Source: a virus | IMG/VR virus record: IMGVR_UViG_3300046515_000179 | Coordinates: 1 to 31,370 of that record | DNA length: 31,370 bases | Direction: 5' to 3' (one strand) | Shown: piece by piece, positions 7,411 to 15,313 of the stretch | Layout: every line of letters begins with the position of its first letter | How positions within the stretch are numbered: the first letter of the stretch is position 1 | Program-made: the position numbers and the translations under genes | The notes under the pieces: model-generated | What the model was told of the DNA's origin: nothing | The model's database searches: none | What the model saw: the letters and a program-made list of their open reading frames with translations, nothing else

Positions 7411-8907
7411 TTACGCGGCGGCGTCGTACTGGAGGCGGAACTGGTTGAGCAGCGCAAAAATGCGCAGGCCGTTGATGTAATCCGGCGGGAACAACACGTT
7501 CACCCGGCTCGGATCATTGCTGTCGCGCTCCACCACCAGATGCTCCGCGAACAGGTCGGCGTTTTCCACATGGCCTTCCTGCTCGAGCTTGGCGTACTGC
7601 GCAATCAGCTCGCCGCGAATGGTGCTCGGCGTGACGATCGGCTGGCCGGCACCGAAGCGCGTACCGTCGCTGGCCAGCTTGTGGCGGCCGTACTTGCTGG
7701 TGATTACGCTTTGCATGCGTCGGATGATGAACGCCGACTGGTGCATGGTCTCGCTGTCCAGGTACGAATTATCCGCCTGGCCATACGCGTTCTTTTGGTA
7801 GGTGGTGATCGAGCGCTGGATGCGCACGTAGCCACCTTCGTAGTAGGCCGTTGCAAGGCCGTAGGTCAGAAGCGACTGACGCTCCGTGAGCGTGAACCGC
7901 TCGCTGGCCGGCGCCGGATCCAGCCCGGGCAGCGAGCCGCATTGTGTTGGCCGACTGGCATCTGCCGAGATGAATACTGAAGTGCGCGCCGCCAGTGCCG
8001 CTGCCTGCACCCAGACCGGCTGGGGCACGCCCGGCTCCACCGCCTGGATGGTCATGTGCTGATCGTTGCGGGCCTGGCCTGCCGCCACCAGCGTACCCAA
8101 GGTGCCGCGCTTCGCTGTGTAGACGTGGCCGAACAGTTGCTTGGCCCAGCTCCAGCGGCCAGTGTTGTCATCCATCGCATCTTTCCACGCATTCAGCGTG
8201 GTGGTGTCCGACCAGGGCACGCAGATGAATTCGAACGGCTCATCGCCCAGAGCTGCTACCGCGTCGATCTGGTCCGGCGCACCGACGCCACCCGTCAGCT
8301 GGGTCGTAACGACGGTCAGGCCCGCAGGGGTGGCCTCGCCGCTGGACTTGCCCAATCGGTTCAGGACCAGACCGATATCGTTGCCGCTCTCACCTTTCCA
8401 CTTGCAAGTGAGCGTGACCACGCCCACCGCGGCTACAGCGGTGATCGGCAGGTCTGGAGTGGCGTTGATCTTCACGGCCAAGGCCGATGCCGCGATAGCC
8501 GGCGTGGCCGCTGCAACGACGACCGACTGCACGCGAACACCGCCGACGTAAAGATTCAACAAGCCCGGCTCGGTCGCCGTACCCGTGACGGTGACAGTCG
8601 CTGTGGCTGCGGTACCAGTTTCGCTTTGTAACGGTAGGCACCAGATCTCGCCAATCGGATCAGTCTTGCGCCAGGTTTCGTACATTGCCGCCAGCATCGA
8701 ACCTTGCCCGCCGAGATCCTTGGCCAGACCAAGGCTCGACACAAGCACCAGTTGGCCGATGCTTTCGCTAGTGGCGTTACCGTTGACCTGTGCAACGATC
8801 AGCCGGCGCATGGCCGACGATGCACTGTTGGCCGCTGAGTTATCCATCTCTGCATAGAACAGCGGCACACGCACATCGGCGGGGATGTTGCTGAATCCGA
8901 TAGCCAT
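7411..8907 (-). CDS. Phage contractile tail sheath protein (Mu gpL-like)
   Basis: A 498-residue sheath protein. The N-terminus MAIGFSNIPADVRVPLFYAE and DNSAAN match Mu gpL-type sheaths, and the C-terminal part has YGQADNSYLDSETMHQSAFIIRRM style sequence plus NPSRVNVLFPPDYINGLRIFA, the conserved sheath C-terminal domain that contacts the tube. A beta-rich inserted domain (about residues 100-190, Ala/Val/Thr-rich) is exposed in this family. Length is as expected. The start codon overlaps the stop of the DUF2635 gene (TAATG). Its presence shows a myovirus-type contractile tail. Confidence 0.94.
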   Translation of the reverse strand: MAIGFSNIPADVRVPLFYAEMDNSAANSASSAMRRLIVAQVNGNATSESIGQLVLVSSLGLAKDLGGQGSMLAAMYETWRKTDPIGEIWCLPLQSETGTAATATVTVTGTATEPGLLNLYVGGVRVQSVVVAAATPAIAASALAVKINATPDLPITAVAAVGVVTLTCKWKGESGNDIGLVLNRLGKSSGEATPAGLTVVTTQLTGGVGAPDQIDAVAALGDEPFEFICVPWSDTTTLNAWKDAMDDNTGRWSWAKQLFGHVYTAKRGTLGTLVAAGQARNDQHMTIQAVEPGVPQPVWVQAAALAARTSVFISADASRPTQCGSLPGLDPAPASERFTLTERQSLLTYGLATAYYEGGYVRIQRSITTYQKNAYGQADNSYLDSETMHQSAFIIRRMQSVITSKYGRHKLASDGTRFGAGQPIVTPSTIRGELIAQYAKLEQEGHVENADLFAEHLVVERDSNDPSRVNVLFPPDYINGLRIFALLNQFRLQYDAAA

Positions 8908-9113
8908 TATTGCGCTTCCTCGGGTTTCGGCGCAGTGACGCCCTTGGTGGATTGAGCCTTATCAGCCTTGAGAATTACGTCCCCATCCGACTGGCGGCGG
9001 CGCCACCACGCGTTATCTGGGACTTCCCGGCCTTCAACAGGCAACAGGTCGCCAGCCTCCGGATCGGGCACAGAGCGGCCAGAGGCCGGCACCACAGTGA
9101 TGCGTTTGGTCAT
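8907..9113 (-). CDS. DUF2635 family small tail protein
   Basis: A 68-residue protein with the DUF2635 signature: VVPASGRSVPDPEAGDLLP, then EGREVPDNAWWRRRQSDGDV. Members sit directly upstream of the sheath gene in Mu-type tail clusters (Mu gp38 position). The exact role is not known. The gene overlaps gp37 upstream by 4 bases and the sheath downstream by 1 base, so it is part of a tightly coupled set. Confidence 0.88.
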   Translation of the reverse strand: MTKRITVVPASGRSVPDPEAGDLLPVEGREVPDNAWWRRRQSDGDVILKADKAQSTKGVTAPKPEEAQ

Positions 9114-9700
9114 GGTGTTACGTCTCCTGAGAATTTCGCTTCAATGCGCCCATCCGGGCCAGGTCGTTGCAGGTTCGGATCTGCCGGGTCGATGCAGTCC
9201 ATGTTGAAGGTCGCGCCGGTGAATGGCGCCAGTCCATCAAGCTCAAGCTCATGCCACGTCTCAGCCGGTTCATTTGGCTTGCTACGTCCGAGCTGGAACT
9301 CGGCGGTGAATAGAAACTGGTACACCACCCGTGCCCTGCTGGTGTGAAGCAACGCACCTTTGCCATATTCGACTGGCTCGTATTCCGGGGCCGGGCACCA
9401 ACCGATTAAGGATCGCCAGAGTTCAGCGCGCAGGTCGTGCAACAAATCATTGGCCTCCTGGCCACGCTCATCGCCAGCCTCCAGAACAATCACCACAGCG
9501 AACTGATCAGTGATGTCTTGAATGACGGCGGTTTGGGCTTTGTTCGGGCCGCCAACATCTGCCGACGCAATGACATACGCCGCGGGAAATGTGAGCTTTG
9601 CGCTTTCGACAACAGCATCCCAGTCGATGCCGCCAGTGACTCGACCGGCAAAGGTGGGACATGTCGCTCGAATGTGAGCAACGACAGGGTTCAATTTCAT
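9110..9700 (-). CDS. Mu gp37-like tail terminator/completion protein (DUF1834-type)
   Basis: A 196-residue protein resembling the Gp37/DUF1834 family, which lies between head-joining and sheath genes in Mu-like phages and is thought to act in tail completion. Visible are MKLNPVVAHIRATCPTFAGR at the N-terminus and a central QTAVIQDITDQFAVVIVLEA strand, with a helix LLHDLRAELWRSLIGW. Family membership is by pattern and position. A bidirectional terminator separates it from the gene upstream (9760-10155). Confidence 0.75.
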   Translation of the reverse strand: MKLNPVVAHIRATCPTFAGRVTGGIDWDAVVESAKLTFPAAYVIASADVGGPNKAQTAVIQDITDQFAVVIVLEAGDERGQEANDLLHDLRAELWRSLIGWCPAPEYEPVEYGKGALLHTSRARVVYQFLFTAEFQLGRSKPNEPAETWHELELDGLAPFTGATFNMDCIDPADPNLQRPGPDGRIEAKFSGDVTP

Positions 9701-9718
9701 TGATTAAATCCCAGGTAT

Positions 9719-9748
9719 AAAAAAACCCCGCATCAGCGAGGTTTTTTT
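9719..9748. terminator. Bidirectional factor-independent terminator
   Basis: AAAAACCCCGC, loop ATCA, GCGAGGTTTTTTT forms a stem with one C-A mismatch, flanked by A and T tracts so that it can work in both directions. It lies between the secreted-protein gene (9760-10155) and the gp37-like gene (9700), inside the late operon. That position is typical of a moron, which carries its own terminator. Confidence 0.75.
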
Positions 9749-9759
9749 GAAGAAGCTAT

Positions 9760-10155
9760 TCAGCCCTTTTTAAAACTTTCCACTACAGAACCAACATCAA
9801 TGTCGGATGGCAGCGGGAGCTTCATAACTGTGATATCTGACTCACTGGAAAACTTAGTCTCGGCCAATTGGCGAGCGCTTCCATTTACCGGTTTGAACTT
9901 GTCTGCCTCGTAAAGCCAGACTTGCGGCGGGCTGTTTCCATTGAGCGTGTAGTTCCAACAGCCGATCATAGATCGACTGCCTACCACCTTCGACTCACAC
10001 TCGACAGAGCCTTTCGGGTAAACCTTGTGGTTCATGTAAATGAGCGTGATACGGTCGATTGCAGCACTTGGTGCTTTGTCAGCAGCCACGGCTGCATTCA
10101 CGTTCATGACAATCGCCACCACGGCGATAGGAGCAAACAGGTTCAATAGTTTCAT
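9760..10155 (-). CDS. Small secreted protein, probable prophage moron
   Basis: A 131-residue protein I do not recognise. The ATG at 10155 has GGGAG 8 nt upstream and opens a clear signal peptide: MKLLNLFAPIAVVAIVMNVN then AAVAAD, with an AxA cleavage site near residue 24. The mature part has two Cys residues (SVECES and IGCWNY) that could form a disulfide in the periplasm. It interrupts a structural gene order (gp10-like to gp37-like) and is followed by its own terminator. No promoter is convincing in the 52 bases upstream. A role in envelope modification or superinfection exclusion is possible but only inferred. Confidence 0.75.
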   Translation of the reverse strand: MKLLNLFAPIAVVAIVMNVNAAVAADKAPSAAIDRITLIYMNHKVYPKGSVECESKVVGSRSMIGCWNYTLNGNSPPQVWLYEADKFKPVNGSARQLAETKFSSESDITVMKLPLPSDIDVGSVVESFKKG

Positions 10156-10207
10156 GACAACTCCCTGTAAATAGAAGAGCAAGCCTATCCCATAGGCGTT
10201 TCGCAAG

Positions 10208-10729
10208 TCACGACAACGCAGCGGCGAACGCGGATTTCAGAATTGATTCGACCTGCGAAGACGAATCCTGCAGGGCATCAGCCATGTAGTTATCACGTGG
10301 CTTGATCCGCCATTCGCCAGCCGCGCGCTCGGCGACAAGCCTCGCCCGCGCGCCAGCTGCCCTTCGATTTTTCCGCCCCTTGCCCATCCCGGGCGCGAGC
10401 TTTGCCGGTTTCCTTCCCTTTTTTACGCCGTAGTGGAGGAAGGCGGGATAAAACTCTTCCATCGCAGATGTTTTAGACGGCGCGATTCGAACGAGAAAAC
10501 CCGCACGAGACACCTTGAAGCTAATCGACTGGACCGTAGCCCCTGTGCGATTGACCGGGTAGCCATCTTGCCCGTTACCCAAAGCCAGATTCATTTGCGC
10601 TTTCTGAGTTACAAGCAGTCCAACCTTCCGCATCCCCGCGCGAATCTTGCGTTTGTCGAATGCGTCACGCTCAAAATTGTCGAAACCTTCAATGTGCAGG
10701 TAACTATCAAGCGATGCCGAGTTAGACAT
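10208..10729 (-). CDS. HK97 gp10-like head-tail joining / tail completion protein
   Basis: A 173-residue protein of the HK97-gp10 family. Signs are the KRKIRAGMRKVGLLVTQKAQ helix, the beta segment GATVQSISFKVSRAGFLVRI, and YPAFLHYGVKKGRKP, the family pattern in which a Phe/Tyr-rich strand meets a basic loop. The middle is strongly basic (KGRKNRRAAGARARL). The ATG at 10729 with GGAGG 6 nt upstream is better than the upstream in-frame ATG at 10768. It overlaps the head-closure gene by 8 bases. Confidence 0.82.
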   Translation of the reverse strand: MSNSASLDSYLHIEGFDNFERDAFDKRKIRAGMRKVGLLVTQKAQMNLALGNGQDGYPVNRTGATVQSISFKVSRAGFLVRIAPSKTSAMEEFYPAFLHYGVKKGRKPAKLAPGMGKGRKNRRAAGARARLVAERAAGEWRIKPRDNYMADALQDSSSQVESILKSAFAAALS

Positions 10730-11084
10730 AGATACCTCCGTCCACCTGCGTAAGACCCAGCTCTTCAACTTCGAGAACAGTGAATCGCGTTTTTCCGTTC
10801 ATGTTGAAACCACGCCTCACGCGGTACAGCGTATCGCCGTGAACAACCTCAAACGCGGTGGTGATCCCCTTGCGATAACGCAGGATTACTCGGTGGGTTA
10901 TTTTCGATTCGGTTTGAACACTGCCCGTGTACACGGCAGAGCCCACCGGTTCAATCTTCGCCCACCGAGGATTGAGGCCTGAGAAAACCGAATCCAACCC
11001 CATGTCGTCAGCGGGCTCATCATCACGTCGACGCAGGGTCACATGCTTATCCAGCTCGCCTGCACCTGGTTCTCGATAGGCCAT
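10722..11084 (-). CDS. Phage head closure / head-tail adaptor protein
   Basis: A 120-residue protein of the SPP1 gp16 / HK97 head-closure family, which forms the stopper ring below the connector. The pattern GELDKHVTLRRRDDEPADDM, PRWAKIEPVGSAVY and ILRYRKGITTAFEVVHGDTL with YRVRRGF is characteristic. It lies directly after the gp6-like connector gene with no gap. Confidence 0.87.
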   Translation of the reverse strand: MAYREPGAGELDKHVTLRRRDDEPADDMGLDSVFSGLNPRWAKIEPVGSAVYTGSVQTESKITHRVILRYRKGITTAFEVVHGDTLYRVRRGFNMNGKTRFTVLEVEELGLTQVDGGIYV

Positions 11085-11435
11085 TTAAACCCCCATCTTC
11101 ACCCGGTAAGGATGCAGCAACGACTTCGAGCCCATTGGCAATTCGATGACCGATGCGACGTTAACGCCAGTCACGCTGTCCTCACGATTGGCGTACAAGT
11201 GGCCGAGAATGAGCAGGCACGCCGCCGTGATCGATGGAGCAATCACTATTGGATCATCACCTGCCACACCGTCGATGACCGCAGCTGCCAAGGCGGCTGT
11301 ATCGACGTAGAAACAACGCTGCAAGTACTGCGCAGCACTGTCCTCGGCGGCAGCAAGCAACACCTCGACATAGCCCCGGTCTTCAGTCTCTGCGCGCAAA
11401 TGCTGCATCGCCAGATCAACCGATATTGCCCCCAT
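11085..11435 (-). CDS. Head-tail connector protein (HK97 gp6-like)
   Basis: A 116-residue, mainly alpha-helical protein of the gp6-like connector family. Helices such as VDLAMQHLRAETEDRGYVEV and LLAAAEDSAAQYLQRCFYV are typical, and the C-terminal region has APSITAACLLILGHLYANRE, the conserved long helix followed by a glycine-rich loop (LPMGSKSLLHPYR). It forms a ring under the portal. Spacing to neighbours is 0-2 bases. Confidence 0.87.
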   Translation of the reverse strand: MGAISVDLAMQHLRAETEDRGYVEVLLAAAEDSAAQYLQRCFYVDTAALAAAVIDGVAGDDPIVIAPSITAACLLILGHLYANREDSVTGVNVASVIELPMGSKSLLHPYRVKMGV

Positions 11436-11437
11436 GA

Positions 11438-11725
11438 TCAGGTCGCCTTCTTTTTCTTCGCTGCGGCGGTCTTGCCCGGGACCGGATCGCCATCGCCCAC
11501 CGCTGCATCCGGCGGGGACAAACTCAACTGCCCACTGGTCAGTGTCATCGAGTTAACGACGGGCTCCTCTTCCAGGGTGACAACCGGCTCAGCGTCCGAT
11601 TCATCGAGCGCGGCATAGCCCTTGGCGATCAGCTCGCGGCCGTGCTGATCGTGTGTTTCGAATGACCGTCCCTCAACCACCGTCTTTCCGCCGAGGTACA
11701 ACGGCTTCATCGTAATCAGTTTCAT
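11438..11725 (-). CDS. Small acidic protein of the head cluster, unknown function
   Basis: A 95-residue protein. The ATG at 11725 (MKLITMKPLYLGGKTVVEGR) has GGAG 8 nt upstream; a longer frame from 11770 would overlap a hairpin and the end of the capsid gene and is unlikely. The N-terminal half has a small beta fold pattern (FETHDQHGRELIAKGYAALD) seen in head-cluster proteins of many phages; the tail is a disordered linker with AAAKKKKAT at the end. Proteins in this place are often called head fibre or decoration candidates, but I see no proof. Confidence 0.7.
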   Translation of the reverse strand: MKLITMKPLYLGGKTVVEGRSFETHDQHGRELIAKGYAALDESDAEPVVTLEEEPVVNSMTLTSGQLSLSPPDAAVGDGDPVPGKTAAAKKKKAT

Positions 11726-11739
11726 GGTGCTCTCCAGTT

Positions 11740-11757
11740 GGCCGCCCGGAGGCGGCC
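11740..11757 (-). other. Strong GC hairpin just after the capsid gene
   Basis: GGCCGCC, loop TCCG (minus strand), GGCGGCC is a perfect 7-bp stem closing a 4-nt loop, starting 10 bases after the capsid stop codon. There is no T tract, so it is unlikely to terminate alone. It might protect the 3' end of capsid mRNA from exonucleases, as intergenic hairpins do in other structural operons (inference). Confidence 0.55.
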
Positions 11758-11766
11758 TTGTGAGGA

Positions 11767-12987
11767 TCAACCGCCCGCAGGTTCAGGGGCAGTGAACGGG
11801 CCATAGACGAAGGCTTCGGGACGCTTGACCACCAGAGCCAGCCGCTCTTCGCAGCGGATCGTGATCATGTTCTTCTCGAAGTCATCGGCGTTTTCAGTGC
11901 TGATCACCACGTTCGCGTCCTCGCGATCGAAGAGTTGCGCGCCAGTCTGGAAGGCGCCGGTGAGAAACTTCCCTTCGAAACCCACCGCTTCGGTGGCCAC
12001 CACCGGCAAGCCCCAAAGCACAGGGCCAGCCAGGCCCAATGGGTTGGCCAGGATGTAACGACCGAGCGTGTCTTTCGTCAGCTCGATTTTTGCCCAGTCC
12101 ATAAAGTGCAGGACGTGACCGCTCGAAGGCAGACGAGCCAGCTGGCATTGCAGCATCGCCAGGCGCAGGTCATCGATGCCCGACTGGTGATCGACCTCGA
12201 ACGCAGGATCGTAGACGGAGGCTTGCGGCACGATGCCGTGCAAGTGAACTCCGGTACCGTCGGCGAACAGAATTTCCTGCTCTTCGACGTACTTCAGCCC
12301 ATAACGCATTTCGATATCGATGGTCGAACCGAGTTGTGCGAAGTCGTCCAGAATCTGTTTCGACGCTTTGAACAGGTGAGCGATGGTGGACACACCGGTG
12401 ATCTTTGGGGTGAACGTGATGCTGGAGTACGGCTTGGCCGTTCCTTCCGCCACAGCCTTAGCCGCATTGGTAAAGCCAGTTTGTTGCACCCAGAAGATGG
12501 CCGGCGAGCCCGTCTTACCAGGTGCGATCAGGTCACGGATGAACAAACGTTGTTTCGGCGAGACATCAATGCCCGGGATACGCTGTGGCTCGACAACACC
12601 CGCCGGGACATCGCCCGACAACAGGGCCGCGCTGACAGGAATGCTCAGCCGCTTATTACCCTCGACACTCGCAGCAAAGGCCTTCAACGCTTCGCTTTTG
12701 ATGATGGTGCCGCCCAACGTTTCGCGGGACTGACCAGAGGCTTGGGCCGGGAGTCGGGCGAACTCCTGTTCGATCTCACCCAGTTGCGCCTTGAGCTGCT
12801 TCTCAGCCTCGGACAACGAGTTGAATTTGGTTGCCAATTCGTCGACGGCGGCTTTCGTTTCGTTAGACAGGCTGCCAGCTTTCTTTGCCTCAGTTAGCGC
12901 GTTATCAGCTTGGCGGGTGAAATCTTCGGTAGCTTTTTTCAGCTCAGCGGAAACGCTTGCGAGCAGCTCAGCGGTTTTATCGGACAT
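11767..12987 (-). CDS. Major capsid protein, HK97 family
   Basis: A 406-residue capsid precursor. Residues 1-90 are a charged coiled coil, the delta/scaffold domain that the prohead protease removes. The mature part starts near residue 100 and has the HK97-fold landmarks: PQRIPGI, IRDLIAPGKTG, GTAKPYSSITFTP, TIAHLFKASKQILDD, LLFADGTG-like ILFADGTG, and WGLPVV. The residues that make the isopeptide chainmail in HK97 have counterparts here: Lys185, Asn373 and the catalytic Glu380 (KNM...CEERLAL). GGAG is 9 nt upstream of the start. It directly follows the protease gene. Confidence 0.94.
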   Translation of the reverse strand: MSDKTAELLASVSAELKKATEDFTRQADNALTEAKKAGSLSNETKAAVDELATKFNSLSEAEKQLKAQLGEIEQEFARLPAQASGQSRETLGGTIIKSEALKAFAASVEGNKRLSIPVSAALLSGDVPAGVVEPQRIPGIDVSPKQRLFIRDLIAPGKTGSPAIFWVQQTGFTNAAKAVAEGTAKPYSSITFTPKITGVSTIAHLFKASKQILDDFAQLGSTIDIEMRYGLKYVEEQEILFADGTGVHLHGIVPQASVYDPAFEVDHQSGIDDLRLAMLQCQLARLPSSGHVLHFMDWAKIELTKDTLGRYILANPLGLAGPVLWGLPVVATEAVGFEGKFLTGAFQTGAQLFDREDANVVISTENADDFEKNMITIRCEERLALVVKRPEAFVYGPFTAPEPAGG

Positions 12988-12990
12988 TCT

Positions 12991-13875
12991 TCAAGCTCCT
13001 GGTACGAGAGAGGCTGCGGATTTGAACTGAGCAAGGGCTCGTTCTAAGTCAGCAATGGCTTCGGCCGGAATGGCCGGGGGTTCGGTAGCGCTCGGCGTAC
13101 CCGGACCGGTAGCGCTGGGCGTGCCGGTCTTGATGTCTTGAATCAGGGAACGGCGCTCGCTACGCGGCATTCCCTGTTTTGCGAGGATGACGTCCAGTCG
13201 GCGAGCCGCGATCTGTTGCGGGCTACCGGCCTTGGCGTCATGTTTGGTTGCATCGGAGGGCAGCAGCTGGTCGGCAAACCCTTCCTCGATCGCGACGGAT
13301 CCGGCCATCCAAGTTTCAGCATCCATCAGCTTCTGCATGGCCTCGGTGGGATCACCGGTACGTGCGGCATAGATGTCGGCCAGGGCGATATCGATCTGTT
13401 CCAGGAAGTCCGCGACTTCACGGATGTCGTTGCGGTTGCCACCGACAATCGTCCACGCGTTATGAATCATCAGGAAGCCAGCGCGGGCGATCTGGACATC
13501 ATCGCCAGCCATCGCGATAAAGGACGCCGCGGAAGCAGCGAGGCCCAGCACCTTCACGGTCACCTTGCCTTTGTGCTCGCGCAGCAGGTTGTAAATCGCC
13601 AACCCCTCGAACACGTCCCCACCTGGTGAATTGATATTGACGGTCACGTCAGCGCCATTCATCGACCGTAGTGCGGCGCTGATACGTTTGGCCGTCACCC
13701 CCTCCCCGGTCCAAAAGTCATAACCGATCGGGTCATAAATCGAGATGGTGTTCTCTTCGTCTGCCGCCGCCCGGATCTCGGGGTTCCAGCGCTCAAGCGC
13801 CAAGGGCAACATGTCGCAGGAAACATCCGCGCGCGGCCGGGCCGCCGGTGCCGCCGGAAGCGTTTTGATTGTCAT
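12991..13875 (-). CDS. Prohead maturation protease, ClpP-like (S14 type)
   Basis: A 294-residue ClpP-fold head protease that cleaves the capsid delta domain. The strand NINSPGGDVFEGLAIYNLL is at residues 80-98, the serine nucleophile is in GLAASAASFIAMAG (Ser115), and the histidine is in FLMIHNAW (His138), as in ClpP. The C-terminal 60 residues contain two copies of GTPSAT and a helical tail, which may act as an internal scaffold or target. GGAG lies 7 nt upstream of the ATG. It sits between portal and capsid as in HK97 and its relatives. Confidence 0.92.
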   Translation of the reverse strand: MTIKTLPAAPAARPRADVSCDMLPLALERWNPEIRAAADEENTISIYDPIGYDFWTGEGVTAKRISAALRSMNGADVTVNINSPGGDVFEGLAIYNLLREHKGKVTVKVLGLAASAASFIAMAGDDVQIARAGFLMIHNAWTIVGGNRNDIREVADFLEQIDIALADIYAARTGDPTEAMQKLMDAETWMAGSVAIEEGFADQLLPSDATKHDAKAGSPQQIAARRLDVILAKQGMPRSERRSLIQDIKTGTPSATGPGTPSATEPPAIPAEAIADLERALAQFKSAASLVPGA

Positions 13876-13891
13876 GAAAACTCCGAGAGTG

Positions 13892-15313
13892 TCAGGCGGC
13901 CTTTTTTAGCCGGTCGATAGAGATCAGCGCATGGGCCATGACGGTTCCGTCAGGGTCACCAGCCTGAAGAGCCTTGGCCGCTTCGCTGTAAGCCAGTTGA
14001 ATCGAAGCCTTGTCGCCCGCGTCGTTGGCCACCATCAGGTCCTGCATGAACTTCGCGGCCTTCGCCGATAGCCCGCCGTTTTGACCCAACCATTCCAGCG
14101 AAACCATGGCGCCTTGCACGGTATAGACCTCGCCACCCGGGATCGGCGGCAGGTTTTCTTTGCGCCGGACTTCATTGCGGTTCATCCAGCCATTTGTCAG
14201 CGCGCCGTTGTAGTACGCAGAACGGCCCGCGCTGTCTGCACGCAGAAGGCCCTCAACCGAGAACTCCGCAAAGAACTCATCGGAGTCCTGATCACCGATC
14301 AGGCAACGAGTGATTTCCTGCTCGATGTTGACCAGCAACGGCCGCAGGCAGTTGGTGAGGAAATGCAGGTTTTGCGATTCGGTGCTCGCCGCCCAGCTGC
14401 TCTGCTTGTCCATGTGACCGACCATGAACGGGGGCACCTGGAACCAACGGCAGATTTCTTCGACGTTGAAGGATCGCGTCTCTAACATCTGAGCCGCTTC
14501 GGGATTCATGGTGATGCCCTGATACTTCAGGCCCGCCTCCAGCACCATGGTTTTGCCAGCGTTTGTCGAGCTGCTGAACGCGGCCAAGCTGGCCCGTAAC
14601 AGCTCACGCTGCTTGTCAGTGAGCGTGCCAGCGCCTTGAGCGCTGCCACCCTCGACCGTCAGAAAGCCGGAGGCTTGCAAGCCGTTGGCAAAGACCTTCG
14701 CCGCGGCTTCTTCCGCCGACATGGCCGCGCCGATGATGTCGCGCCCCGTGGTGATCGGCAGCATGCCGCACACGCCATCAAGGCCGAAGCCACGGATGTG
14801 CACCAACATCTTTTCGGGAATCACCCGCCTGGTACCATTTTCGGTGTAGCTGTATTCCAGTCGCCCATTGGCCAGGCGCTCGACCTTCATGCACTGAGGC
14901 AACAGCGGAATCAACGCGGTAATGCGGGTGCCGATCATTTTCTTTTCAATGAAGGCATTACCACGCAAACAGATGCTAGCCACGACCATCAGCATGAAGC
15001 GTTGCGGGGTCATCTCGATGTTGGGTGAGCGACAGAGAACCCGGTACAACGGATGGTCTGTGGCGACTTCTCGTGACCCGTCCGGCATCCGTCGGTACAG
15101 CTTCAACGGTAAGGTCGATACCGATTCAGACAGCAGGCGAACACAGGCCCAGACGGTGGATAGACGCAGCGAGCTGTCGACGGTTACCGACTTTCCGCTG
15201 CTGGATGTACCGATCCATTCCTGCCAGAACGCGGTGTTGTTCAAGCCGATCGGCACGCCCAGCCATTGCTGGAGGGCGGCACGAACTCGCCCGGTTTTCT
15301 GTTCCCGCGCCAT
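13892..15313 (-). CDS. Phage portal protein, HK97 family
   Basis: A 473-residue portal protein, the dodecameric ring through which DNA enters the head. It shows LSTVWACVRLLSESVSTLPL near residue 50, DHPLYRVLCRSPNIEMTPQRF around 82-102, and the stem/crown pattern FNVEEICRWFQVPPFMVGHM at about 280, all typical of the HK97-type portal. The start codon overlaps the terminase stop (TAATG). The C-terminus has RKENLPPIPGGEVY, a common feature of the family. Confidence 0.94.
   Translation of the reverse strand: MAREQKTGRVRAALQQWLGVPIGLNNTAFWQEWIGTSSSGKSVTVDSSLRLSTVWACVRLLSESVSTLPLKLYRRMPDGSREVATDHPLYRVLCRSPNIEMTPQRFMLMVVASICLRGNAFIEKKMIGTRITALIPLLPQCMKVERLANGRLEYSYTENGTRRVIPEKMLVHIRGFGLDGVCGMLPITTGRDIIGAAMSAEEAAAKVFANGLQASGFLTVEGGSAQGAGTLTDKQRELLRASLAAFSSSTNAGKTMVLEAGLKYQGITMNPEAAQMLETRSFNVEEICRWFQVPPFMVGHMDKQSSWAASTESQNLHFLTNCLRPLLVNIEQEITRCLIGDQDSDEFFAEFSVEGLLRADSAGRSAYYNGALTNGWMNRNEVRRKENLPPIPGGEVYTVQGAMVSLEWLGQNGGLSAKAAKFMQDLMVANDAGDKASIQLAYSEAAKALQAGDPDGTVMAHALISIDRLKKAA

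Noticed and set aside
11935-12897. Plus-strand open frame of 320 codons
   Set aside because: Antisense to the capsid gene, which has clear HK97 features.
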